Positions 1 through 8,016 of a DNA stretch of 35,795 nt are shown here, piece after piece. The stretch's first letter is position 1, and each line of letters opens with the position of its first letter. This DNA comes from Prevotella sp. (GTDB lineage Bacteria; Bacteroidota; Bacteroidia; Bacteroidales; Dysgonomonadaceae): assembly GCA_031285625.1 (NCBI GenBank), contig JAITVV010000059.1, positions 1 through 35,795 of the forward strand. Direction: 5' to 3'. The position numbers and the translations under genes are program-made. Under the pieces are notes generated by a model. The model was given only the letters and a program-made list of their open reading frames with translations, did not search any database and was not told where the DNA came from.

Positions 1-134
1 CTAAACAGGACATTTATGAAATCGGCTCCGCCCATGGCTCCGCCGGGATGACCCGACTTGGCACGCTCAACCATAGAAGCTGACAAAATACGAATGTTGT
101 CTGAACTTCTACTAAGTAATTTTATATCGTTCAT
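1..134 (-). CDS. tkt: Transketolase, N-terminal part (runs off the window)
   Basis: The reverse strand encodes 44 residues from an ATG at 134 to the window edge, starting MNDIKLLSRSSDNIRIL and including KSGHPGGAMGGADF. The SGHPG block with its histidine is the conserved N-terminal signature of the thiamine-diphosphate domain of transketolase. The enzyme moves two-carbon units between sugar phosphates in the cytosolic non-oxidative pentose phosphate pathway, which is where L-arabinose carbon arrives as xylulose 5-phosphate. It lies downstream of, and in the same direction as, the arabinofuranosidase genes, which fits Bacteroidota arabinose loci where a transketolase is often included. Only the first exons of evidence for the fold are visible here, because the rest of the gene lies outside the window, but the motif is very specific. 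Confidence 0.9.
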   Translation of the reverse strand, partial: MNDIKLLSRSSDNIRILSASMVERAKSGHPGGAMGGADFINVLF

Positions 135-245
135 ATAATTAGCTATTTAAGTATAAAAAGTGACAAAAGTGACACTTTTTCATTGTTTTTTTAATTGTTA
201 CTTTTTTTCTGTTACAATTCTCTATAAAAGATAAAATTATTGAAG

Positions 246-294
246 AAAAGGAACCCAAATACTCTTATTTTATAAATCGATTCGGATTCCTTTT
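246..294 (-). terminator. Possible terminator after the GH51 gene
   Basis: An 11-bp stem with one G-T wobble pairs 246-256 with 284-294 (AAGGAATCC with GGGTTCCTT at its core, minus strand). The loop is about 27 nt, long for an intrinsic terminator, and the sequence after it on the minus strand is only moderately T-rich. It sits between the GH51 stop and the transketolase start, so it could end the GH51 unit. Confidence 0.35.
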
Positions 295-311
295 TCCATT
301 GTTGAATTGAA

Positions 312-2282
312 CTAGTATTTTATTTTATATACATTAAAAGATTGACCTTCAGCCTTTACATTTAATACATTTCCATCCAGAGTTGCAGTTGTACTTTTAG
401 GAATAATATTAGATTCATCCAATGTATTAATTGCTTTCAAATTATTATTGTGAATGGTAGTACAGTCTCCTACCGAAAAAGTGACACCTTTCTTAACCCC
501 AGATAATGCAATTCTGATATCTTTTACCTCTGTAGATGTATTTGCGACCTTTACTATATAGCAATTTTGATCTTTATCATATACAGCAGATGCATATAGG
601 TTATCTTGTCCGGCAATAGCCTTTTTATCTCTTGTCAGGTTCATTGTATTTGTTCCTGCGTTATGAGCATATAACTGTTGCACATAATAATTAGGAGTTT
701 TCATCATTCTCAGATTATCAAACCAGATCATATCAGGATTCCACTGCCATGCATCTACATGTGCAAACAGTGGTGCATAGGTACACATATGTACAATATC
801 AGCATTACGTTCGAGTCCGGTCATAAAAGCCGCCTCAGTCAAAGCAGACAAGAAATTATTTTGTTTACCTGTTGAATGATCATGCGAAGCATATTCTCCC
901 GCAAATACAGCAGGCCCTTTACGGTCATAATTGTCATAACGGTTAGCATTTGCTAAAAACCATTCAGGTTCTTTATAATAATGTTCGTCAACTAAATCCA
1001 CTTTCAGGCGCTTCATTTCAGGCCACAAATAGTCAAATTCCTTACCATCGGCAGAAGGCCCTGAACTACCAATCACTTTTATATTTGGATACTTTGCACA
1101 AATAGCTTTTACGAATGGTTCTAAACGTTCAGGGTATTCTTTACCCCATTGCTCATTTCCTATACCAATATATTTCAGATTAAAAGGAGACGGGTGCCCC
1201 ATGTCAGCGCGCAATTTACCCCATGTAGATGTAACTGGACCATTCGCAAATTCTATCAAATCCAAAGCATCCTGTACATAAGAGTCAAGTTCTCCTACAG
1301 GCACATGGCAATGTTCATCTTCATTCTGATACTGACAGGCTAAACCACAGCTTAACACAGGTAGAGGCTCTGCTCCCATATCCTCTGAAAGCAGGAAATA
1401 TTCATAAAAGCCCAGCCCGTAACTCTGATAATAATCAGGGAAGAAACGGTGAGGGAATGTGTAGTGCCACCTATTTTCGTTTACTGGTCTGTTTTCTACA
1501 GGACCAACACTTTTCTTCCAATCGTAGCGGCTATCCAGATCGGTTCCCTCAACGATACATCCACCCGGAAAACGAAATACTCCCGGATGAATATCCGTTA
1601 ATGCCTGTGCTAAATCTTTTCTCAAGCCATTCTCCCTACCTTTATAAGTATCTGTTGGGAATAAAGAAACATGTTCTAGTGCAACAGAGCCATTAGAAGC
1701 TAAGAAAATACGCAAGCGCCCTTTTTCTTCTGTAGCTTTCGATGTTAGAACAACCTGATATTTTTTCCAATCTGAGGAGTTTATTACCACTTCTTCACTC
1801 CCTATAATATCATTTTTAGAATTGATGAATTCAACCCTAATCTTTTGGTCGCCTGTAGCATTCATGCTTTTAGCCCAAACAGAGAAACGATATGTAGCAT
1901 CTGTTTTGAATCCTATACCACGAAAACCCTCATTTTCAATACCTGTACGCTTGTGAGCATGTCCGGGATCGGAAAGGATTACATAATTGGGATTTCTGTC
2001 AAATAACGGATTGCTTTTAGTTACCTCCACCTTACCAAAGGTATACCAACCCAGCAGGCTTTGAGGAAAATCAAACGAACGGTTTTTTATAAGTTCTGCA
2101 TATAACCCGCCATCAGCAGCAAAATTAATATCTTCAAAAAACAATCCATACATAGTGGATTGGACAGGACTACCTATTTTTTTCGTATCCAGTTCAAAGT
2201 TGTAAGTCTGTTGTGCATACGAACTTTGTCCTATCAGAAGCAAAGCAGCAAGCCTCAGAACTTTGATTAATTTCTTCTTCAT
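312..2282 (-). CDS. GH51 alpha-L-arabinofuranosidase with carbohydrate-binding-type insert, exported
   Basis: 656 residues with a signal peptide (about 1-23, ending SSYAQ). The N-terminal part (GLFFEDINFAADGGLYAE, about 46-63) and a TIM-barrel with VFRFPGG (235-241) are typical of GH51. The predicted acid/base is E377 in GIGNEQW and the predicted nucleophile is E463 in FAGEYASHD. Residues of about 85-210 look like a CBM4/9-like beta-sandwich placed before the barrel, as in the longer GH51 enzymes of plants and Bacteroidota. It should release terminal L-arabinofuranose from arabinan or arabinoxylan side chains, probably in the periplasm. It is the third gene of a unit with GH97 and an acetyltransferase (18-bp gap to GH97). 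A second, shorter GH51 is encoded at 12724-14268, so the two probably differ in substrate size or linkage. Family assignment is firm; exact linkage is inferred. Confidence 0.9.
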   Translation of the reverse strand: MKKKLIKVLRLAALLLIGQSSYAQQTYNFELDTKKIGSPVQSTMYGLFFEDINFAADGGLYAELIKNRSFDFPQSLLGWYTFGKVEVTKSNPLFDRNPNYVILSDPGHAHKRTGIENEGFRGIGFKTDATYRFSVWAKSMNATGDQKIRVEFINSKNDIIGSEEVVINSSDWKKYQVVLTSKATEEKGRLRIFLASNGSVALEHVSLFPTDTYKGRENGLRKDLAQALTDIHPGVFRFPGGCIVEGTDLDSRYDWKKSVGPVENRPVNENRWHYTFPHRFFPDYYQSYGLGFYEYFLLSEDMGAEPLPVLSCGLACQYQNEDEHCHVPVGELDSYVQDALDLIEFANGPVTSTWGKLRADMGHPSPFNLKYIGIGNEQWGKEYPERLEPFVKAICAKYPNIKVIGSSGPSADGKEFDYLWPEMKRLKVDLVDEHYYKEPEWFLANANRYDNYDRKGPAVFAGEYASHDHSTGKQNNFLSALTEAAFMTGLERNADIVHMCTYAPLFAHVDAWQWNPDMIWFDNLRMMKTPNYYVQQLYAHNAGTNTMNLTRDKKAIAGQDNLYASAVYDKDQNCYIVKVANTSTEVKDIRIALSGVKKGVTFSVGDCTTIHNNNLKAINTLDESNIIPKSTTATLDGNVLNVKAEGQSFNVYKIKY

Positions 2283-2300
2283 AATATATTTAGTGTTAAT

Positions 2301-4232
2301 TTAAAATACAATAACAAATCCGCCATTCGGCTGTACCTCAACTTTTAGTTTCCCATTATCTAAGGTTACTGTCTTCTGAGAAAAAGTCCTGTTAGTATCA
2401 CCATCAGTAATCATTATTCCCTCTCCCTGAATATTTAGTTTGGACAGATCCAGATCAAGCGATTTTACTGTTGTTTCAGCATTGATACCTGCCACATACC
2501 ATTTACCTCCTGCTTTACGGGCAAATACTGCATATTTTGCAGGGAATCCCTCGATTAACTTAATATCATCCCAGACACGTGGTACCTGTTTCATATATTC
2601 CTGAACATAATCAGGTTGTTTAACCATACTTTCAGGGGTCTCAACATAATGCTGTATGCCAGATTGAAAGAGAACTGTCAACGCTATCTCAAAACCATTA
2701 GATGTACGGCGTTGAATTCCCGGAATCTCTCCAAAACATACAGGTGTAAAATCCATCGGTCCTACTACATTACGGCTAAATACTGCTGTTGCACAATGTT
2801 GCGGAGCCAGATCGGCTGTTTCCTGTGCAAATGTAATAAATTCAAAACCCTTGATAGATTCCAGTGTCATCAGATTAGGATATGTGCGACTCCACCCTCG
2901 AGGTACTGTTGTCCCATGAAAATTGACCAGCAATTTATAATCGGCAGCATCCTGCATCATATCATAGTAATATTGTATAGCTGAAGGACCATCACCCGGC
3001 CAAAAATCTACTTTAACACCTTTTACTCCCATCTTGCTGATACGCTCAAATTCTGCACGACGGGCATCTTTTTCAAGCAATGCACTCTTAGGAGTATAAT
3101 GTGTTTCGTTCCAGTCCCCGGAAGAATTATACCAAAGAATAATTCCTACATTTTTTGATTTGCCATAATCGATCAATTCCTGTATTCTGTCGTAACCGAT
3201 ACGTTTGTCCCACTCTACATCGATAAGTACATATTCCCAAGTCATAGAAGATGCATAGTCGATATATTGTTTCTGGCGGTCATAGTTCACTGAATTATCT
3301 TTCTCAATACCCCAACTCCATGCTGCCAAACCCGGTTTTACAAAATCAATATTTTCAATCCTACTAGGTTCGGAAAGATCTGTTACCATTGTATTCTCAA
3401 CAATATCGTTTAACCGACCAATCATGATCACACGCCAAGGCGAACGTAAAGGTAATCTGGATATTGGTGTGACCGGATCGGTAGGTTTTACTGTTTCTCC
3501 TCTCTGTGGGAATTCTATAAAATATTCTCCATCCGGACTATCCTGTGCCAGGCGTGTACCACAATAAGAAGGTTCAAGCCCAGCCTCGGTAAGTAGCACC
3601 CACGAATCCCCTACCCTGTATAATGCAGGAAAACTCCAGCCTGCCTGTTTAGGAGCTTGTGTATTAACCGGCACATCAATAATATAATTATCTTCATAGC
3701 TCGGACATGTTTTAGCCCAACAGTTTTTTACATCGTCATGCGGATGAAGCCAGCCTTTGGATGTTAGCGAAAACTTAAATGAAGTATTTTCTTTTTCTAT
3801 CGTTTTCTCATCTTCTGAATTCTCATCAAATACATATCTGAAAGCTACACCATTATCAGCTAAATGAAAAGTAATTATCATTTCTTTTCCTTTGCTATTT
3901 TTCACTCTCACATTGTATTCGTTCGCTCTATAAGTGTTATTCAGTTTTTTCTCCGCAGGAGTAATATAATTTCCTGAAACTTCCTTCTTATCACTTATAC
4001 TAACAATTTCCAGATTGGAAAAATCCATATCGTTCCTCTTCAATCCCAGAATTGAGGGTTCGAGAACAGTTTGATCTCCATTTTTGACAGTATAGCGCAA
4101 AACTCTTGATGAATCTGTTTGCAACTCAACGCTTATCTTCCCATCAGGGCTCACTAGATTATTCTGTGTGAGTGAACATGAGAAGAATGAAAGCATGCAT
4201 AGGAGGGAAAACAATCCTATTACTTTTTTCAT
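2301..4232 (-). CDS. GH97 glycoside hydrolase, retaining type (alpha-galactosidase or beta-L-arabinopyranosidase)
   Basis: 643 residues with an N-terminal signal and a likely lipoprotein cysteine at C19 (SFFSC). An N-terminal beta-sandwich typical of GH97 (about 25-285) precedes the TIM barrel (about 290-560) and a C-terminal beta domain. GH97 splits into inverting enzymes (SusB-like alpha-glucosidases) and retaining enzymes. The retaining nucleophile Asp is present here: D409 in GVKVDFW. The probable acid/base is E458 in NLMTLES. Known retaining GH97 enzymes act on alpha-galactosides, and some act on beta-L-arabinopyranosides, which have the same configuration apart from C6. In an arabinan locus the arabinopyranosidase activity is attractive, but this is inference. 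The gene is 11 bp after an O-acetyltransferase and 18 bp before a GH51, so the three are probably co-transcribed. Confidence 0.88.
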   Translation of the reverse strand: MKKVIGLFSLLCMLSFFSCSLTQNNLVSPDGKISVELQTDSSRVLRYTVKNGDQTVLEPSILGLKRNDMDFSNLEIVSISDKKEVSGNYITPAEKKLNNTYRANEYNVRVKNSKGKEMIITFHLADNGVAFRYVFDENSEDEKTIEKENTSFKFSLTSKGWLHPHDDVKNCWAKTCPSYEDNYIIDVPVNTQAPKQAGWSFPALYRVGDSWVLLTEAGLEPSYCGTRLAQDSPDGEYFIEFPQRGETVKPTDPVTPISRLPLRSPWRVIMIGRLNDIVENTMVTDLSEPSRIENIDFVKPGLAAWSWGIEKDNSVNYDRQKQYIDYASSMTWEYVLIDVEWDKRIGYDRIQELIDYGKSKNVGIILWYNSSGDWNETHYTPKSALLEKDARRAEFERISKMGVKGVKVDFWPGDGPSAIQYYYDMMQDAADYKLLVNFHGTTVPRGWSRTYPNLMTLESIKGFEFITFAQETADLAPQHCATAVFSRNVVGPMDFTPVCFGEIPGIQRRTSNGFEIALTVLFQSGIQHYVETPESMVKQPDYVQEYMKQVPRVWDDIKLIEGFPAKYAVFARKAGGKWYVAGINAETTVKSLDLDLSKLNIQGEGIMITDGDTNRTFSQKTVTLDNGKLKVEVQPNGGFVIVF

Positions 4233-4243
4233 AGTTTAAATTT

Positions 4244-4807
4244 TTATTTATCTATATTTAATTTCTTTACTATACGAGCTGGATTTCCTACAGCTAATGA
4301 ATCTGCAGGAATATCTTTAGTAACAACAGACCCTGCACCAATTACAGATCGGTCTCCAATAGTCACACCGGGAAGAATGGTAGAGTGTCCTCCTATCCAA
4401 CAATCACGGCCGATAACAACAGGCCTGCAATCTTCCCACTCGCGTCTGTCAGCAATATCTAATGGATGCCGGGCTGTATAGATGTGTACACCGGGAGCTA
4501 ACAAGGAATTTGCTCCAATGCGGATGGTTCCGCCATCTAAAAACACAGCGCCAAAATTGATAAATACATTTTCTTCTGCGTATATATGATCTCCATAATC
4601 ACAATAGAAAGGGGGCTCTAAATGTAAATTTTTAGCTGAATTAGGACATAATTGATTAATTACATCCTGAAAGTTTTCAGTATAATATTCCGTGACATTG
4701 AGTTTATGGAGTATAGATTTAACTTTTGTGCGAAGCCCAACCATTTCCTCACAATGAGCTGTATAGTGTTCTCCTGCAACCATTTTTTCCTTCTCTGTTT
4801 TTTCCAT
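4244..4807 (-). CDS. Sugar O-acetyltransferase, left-handed beta-helix (Maa/LacA/NodL type)
   Basis: 187 residues, full length for the maltose/galactoside acetyltransferase family, with no signal peptide. The N-terminal cap (MVAGEHYTAHCEEM, about 9-22) is the Mac domain. It is followed by hexapeptide repeats from about 75 on, with the catalytic His in the segment YTARHPLD (about 110-117), then WIGGHSTILPGVTIGD and GAGSVVTKD. It transfers acetyl from acetyl-CoA to a sugar hydroxyl in the cytoplasm, often viewed as detoxifying unmetabolised sugars. It is the first gene of the minus-strand unit with GH97 and GH51. The promoter region upstream carries two matching palindromes. The real acceptor sugar cannot be read from sequence. 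Confidence 0.9.
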   Translation of the reverse strand: MEKTEKEKMVAGEHYTAHCEEMVGLRTKVKSILHKLNVTEYYTENFQDVINQLCPNSAKNLHLEPPFYCDYGDHIYAEENVFINFGAVFLDGGTIRIGANSLLAPGVHIYTARHPLDIADRREWEDCRPVVIGRDCWIGGHSTILPGVTIGDRSVIGAGSVVTKDIPADSLAVGNPARIVKKLNIDK

Positions 4808-4826
4808 ATATGTAGCTATATTTTAT

Positions 4827-4880
4827 AAGTGTACCAAAAACACTTGCAAGATATAAAATTAAGTGTATAGGTATACACTT
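4827..4880. promoter_or_regulatory. Paired palindromic operators upstream of the acetyltransferase unit
   Basis: Two dyads share one half-site. 4827-4845 reads AAGTGT...ACACTT with a 7-nt centre. 4861-4880 is the near-perfect AAGTGTATA-GG-TATACACTT. Their centres are about 34 bp apart. They lie 20-75 bp upstream of the acetyltransferase start, between it and a divergent AraC pseudogene. Paired dyads in a promoter usually mean a dimeric repressor, for example GntR or LacI type. No such regulator is encoded in the window. Confidence 0.5.
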
Positions 4881-4886
4881 ATAAAT

Positions 4887-5323
4887 ATGTTGTATAGCAT
4901 AATATCTTCAGGAAAAGAAAAAAAAGAAGAAGAGGAAAAGGAAATAAATGCAGAAAGAGAAAGATATGAAGCCCTTTATAATGAGATTCTCAATTACTTC
5001 TCCGAAAAAAACCGTATTGTAACCCAGAATTTAGCATAGTACAACTAGCCGAAGATCTTAACAGCAATGTGAAGTATATATCAAGGACAATCAGATTAAA
5101 AGAAAATGTAAATTTTAGCGTTTTCCTGAATATGTACAGGATCAACCTGATAAAAAAAATGACAGCGAAAGATTATCATAACAAATATACCATCGTATAT
5201 ATACCTCAGTGCAGGCTTCAGGCATCAATCAACTTTCAACAAAGTTTTTAAGGAAATTGAAGGAATCACCCCTCTGAATACATAAAAGGTGGTAAAATAA
5301 GAAACGATAAATTGAATGACTAG
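4887..5323 (+). pseudogene. Decayed AraC-family (HTH_18) regulator with several frameshifts
   Basis: No single reading frame is open, but pieced together the frames give an AraC-type DNA-binding domain. The first frame from an ATG at 4887 gives an acidic coiled segment and then YEALYNEILNYFSEKN. After a frameshift near 5025 it continues EFSIVQLAEDLNSNVKYIS, then NFSVFLNMYRINLIKKM. After a second shift near 5210 it reads AGFRHQSTFNKVFKEIEGIT. After a third near 5272 it ends PSEYIKGG and stops at 5321-5323. The order LAE..LN.N..YIS, STFNKVFK and TPSEYI matches the two helix-turn-helix motifs and C-terminal end of this family. At least three independent indels argue for real decay rather than one sequencing error. 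It may once have controlled the neighbouring carbohydrate genes. The upstream sensory part is short or missing. Confidence 0.75.
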
Positions 5324-5357
5324 GTTTATATCCTTTTCAAGGCAGGAGACTATATTT

Positions 5358-5391
5358 AAAAAGCCACAATTTAAAAAAATTGTGGCTTTTT
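5358..5391. terminator. Strong bidirectional intrinsic terminator
   Basis: A perfect 15-bp stem (AAAAAGCCACAATTT with AAATTGTGGCTTTTT) closes over a 4-nt AAAA loop. The stem ends in T-runs on both strands. It lies 22 bp after the stop of the DUF3823 gene on the minus strand and after the AraC pseudogene on the plus strand, so it can serve both convergent transcripts. Confidence 0.9.
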
Positions 5392-5413
5392 AATATGATT
5401 TATCTTGTCCTAA

Positions 5414-6136
5414 TTAGATAGACAATTTAAACGATTCCGTATATATCATTGCATCTATCCCTTCTATCTTCAATCCCATTCGGGCATAGATGAAACCTGT
5501 AGACGGTAAAGAACCAGAAGTAGAACTAACAGATAAGCCACTCAGATCCAACGTAAGAGACACCCGGTCTCCGGCAGCAGCCGAAGTAGCTACCGAACCT
5601 GCCGTACCACCAAAGTTATAAGTATTATCAACTATAACATTCCTTCCTGCATAAAGTCCAACAGACTCTATATTGCGCCCTCCGGTAATTTGTCTTACAG
5701 AACAAGTACCCGACACTATTTTATTACTGCATGTAAGTGAAACATCTTCTAATAAGAAATAAGGTGTTACAGGCATATCCACTGTCTGATTTTTAGCACA
5801 ATTTATCACATAGATTGTATCAGAGGCTGTAGGATTAACCCACGGACCGATATTATTCTGACGAATCAGACAATAGTTTTTTCCTGAATACACGCTTGCA
5901 CTGAATGTTCCATCCTGAGCCACCTGCACATCCATATAAGTACTGGCCGATAATTCCCATCCAGGCTCATATAACCGGAATGTTACCTGATTATTTTTCA
6001 CAGAAATAGCTTGTCCATCATAAACAACTTTTCCTGATATGATTGCATTAGGTTCATCATAATTATCATATTCACAGGCCGTGAATATCATTGGTAATAT
6101 TATTATTAAAAATATTGCTATATTTTTCATATTCAT
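5414..6136 (-). CDS. DUF3823-type surface lipoprotein (putative glycan-binding protein)
   Basis: 240 residues. The signal peptide ends in a lipobox (MIFTACEYD, lipid-modified C21). The block IISGKVVYDGQ (about 33-43) and the segment VTFRLYEPGWELS (about 51-63) are typical of DUF3823 proteins, which occur directly after SusC/SusD in Bacteroidota. The first domain resembles a carboxypeptidase-regulatory beta-sandwich. The second half (about 130-240) is a Ser/Thr/Gly-rich beta domain. By position it takes the place of SusE/SusF-type surface glycan-binding proteins, so binding of arabino-oligosaccharides at the cell surface is inferred. It starts 7 bp after the SusD stop and is the last gene of the unit. 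The first two codons allow an alternative start at the third residue (MKNIA). Confidence 0.78.
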   Translation of the reverse strand: MNMKNIAIFLIIILPMIFTACEYDNYDEPNAIISGKVVYDGQAISVKNNQVTFRLYEPGWELSASTYMDVQVAQDGTFSASVYSGKNYCLIRQNNIGPWVNPTASDTIYVINCAKNQTVDMPVTPYFLLEDVSLTCSNKIVSGTCSVRQITGGRNIESVGLYAGRNVIVDNTYNFGGTAGSVATSAAAGDRVSLTLDLSGLSVSSTSGSLPSTGFIYARMGLKIEGIDAMIYTESFKLSI

Positions 6137-6143
6137 ATATTTT

Positions 6144-8012
6144 TTAGAAGTTAGGATTTTGTACCAGCTTCGGATTCTTATTCAATACATCTGTCTCGAA
6201 AGAAGTATAATAATTACCAATACGGAAATTACGCGGAGCTCTGAAACGATAAGCTACATGACGGTCGAAAATATATTTACCATCATCCGGTCCACCGATT
6301 ACACGGAACGGATAAAGTGCGTACAACATTGTATTTTCAGACTGTACACCATTCCACAAAGTATGCGCTTTTCTTAAACGTTTCATATCCCAGAAACGAT
6401 GATCTTCCAAAGCCAATTCGCAACGACGTTCGTGTAGTATATTATCGATTGTCAAATCTGATGCACTCCAGGAGTTAGCTCCAAATCCGGCACGTTCGCG
6501 AATAGCATTGGCATATCCGAGTGCTTTACCAGTTTGCCCAAGTTCCATAGCCGCTTCTGCCGCATTCAGGTATATCTCACCCATACGGAAATATGACCAC
6601 CAAATATATGACCCCTGTCCACGGGCAGAAGAGCCTGTAGTTTCATCTACATATTTACGCAAATTGAAACCGGTATTTGTATAAGTAGCACGACTTAATG
6701 GTCCGTCTTTTCCTACAAAACGTCCTCCATCGGCATTCGGATGATCATCTGCCGGCTGATAAGTACTATTTGCTTCTGACCCCTCAATAAGCCTGTATGT
6801 ACCATCACTCTGATAGATTGCAACTCCTGCCAGAATATCAAGTGTAGCCCCTTTAAATGTTTGCCCCGGAACCAGACATGTTCCTTTAAGACGGTAATCA
6901 CGATTTTCAAATATTTCAGAAACATCATTATAAGCAATATATTTACCACTGGCATCTTTGTCAGCCAATCTTCCTGAGCCACCACTCAAAGGAAGGAATG
7001 ATTCAACAAAACCCAGTGTAGGACAAAGATCAGATCCATTATCATTATCTTCGTTCATAGACTGTGCAATATTTGCAAAAGAGAATGAATGGAATTTACC
7101 CGAAGAGTAATCTTTTGACCAAATCACCTCTTTATTCCCCGCTTTAATACAAACAGCTTTATAAAAATCGTCAGCAGAATTTACGTTATGAAGTTGGAAA
7201 ACCCCATCGTTGATAATCTCTTCTGCAGCAGACAATGCTTTTTCGTAATAACCTCTAGGATCAGTACCTGTCATCCCAACAACACCCGATTGTAACGGTG
7301 AAGAAATAGGATTAGCCATTGCTGCATTATATTTTGAAATAGACCCGGCGTATAGCATTGCACGGCTAGCCAATGCTAAGGCTGCGTATTTATTAGCTTG
7401 AGACACATTAGCCACAGTATTATTAGCGGCCAAATTATCTTTTATTGCCATACACTCATCGTATACAAACTCATAGACCTCTGCCTCAGAAGCACGTGCT
7501 ACCTGAAGTTCCGTTACATCCATACCAACTGTATACACGGCAGTTTTAGTAATCAAAGGTACTCCTCCCATACGACGTGCCATTTCGAAATAGGTATATG
7601 CACGCAAGAAACGAAACTCTCCATCAAAAACTTTTATATTTTCCTCTGATAAAGTAGAAACCTGCAATTTTTCAATACTCTGATTCAATTTATAGATGTA
7701 CTTGTAATCATAATAGCGAAGAAAATCAAACGCATAGGCTATCATCTGGTTGCGCTCTGTTTCTACATCCGTATTCATAAGACCACACCACATCATATCG
7801 TCTATTAAAGAAAAATTTACATCATTATCTAATGAACCATTCATTGGTACATTATTATAAAGATTGGCCAGTACTCCCTGCACCATTTTTTCATCATTCC
7901 AGACCTGATCATCAGTAAGGAAGTCCGTTGGCGTGCGGTCCAGAAAATCTCCACAAGCAGAGAACTGGCATGCTAATGTGATCAATATTATATATATAAA
8001 ATTCTTTTTCAT
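6144..8012 (-). CDS. SusD/RagB-family outer-membrane glycan-binding lipoprotein
   Basis: 622 residues from the ATG at 8012. The frame is open further upstream to 8144, but that extension overlaps the SusC gene and lacks any signal. The chosen start gives a signal peptide with lipobox QFSAC (C20), then GDFLDRTP, the hallmark beginning of mature SusD proteins. The TPR-like helical region (for example FLRAYTYFEMARRMGGVPL, about 140-158) and the C-terminal half with WDMKRLRKA match RagB/SusD. It forms the lid of the SusC transporter and captures oligosaccharides at the cell surface. It begins 4 bp after the SusC stop, so the two are translationally close. The genomic setting makes arabinan fragments the likely ligand. 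Confidence 0.93.
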   Translation of the reverse strand: MKKNFIYIILITLACQFSACGDFLDRTPTDFLTDDQVWNDEKMVQGVLANLYNNVPMNGSLDNDVNFSLIDDMMWCGLMNTDVETERNQMIAYAFDFLRYYDYKYIYKLNQSIEKLQVSTLSEENIKVFDGEFRFLRAYTYFEMARRMGGVPLITKTAVYTVGMDVTELQVARASEAEVYEFVYDECMAIKDNLAANNTVANVSQANKYAALALASRAMLYAGSISKYNAAMANPISSPLQSGVVGMTGTDPRGYYEKALSAAEEIINDGVFQLHNVNSADDFYKAVCIKAGNKEVIWSKDYSSGKFHSFSFANIAQSMNEDNDNGSDLCPTLGFVESFLPLSGGSGRLADKDASGKYIAYNDVSEIFENRDYRLKGTCLVPGQTFKGATLDILAGVAIYQSDGTYRLIEGSEANSTYQPADDHPNADGGRFVGKDGPLSRATYTNTGFNLRKYVDETTGSSARGQGSYIWWSYFRMGEIYLNAAEAAMELGQTGKALGYANAIRERAGFGANSWSASDLTIDNILHERRCELALEDHRFWDMKRLRKAHTLWNGVQSENTMLYALYPFRVIGGPDDGKYIFDRHVAYRFRAPRNFRIGNYYTSFETDVLNKNPKLVQNPNF

Positions 8013-8016
8013 ATTA

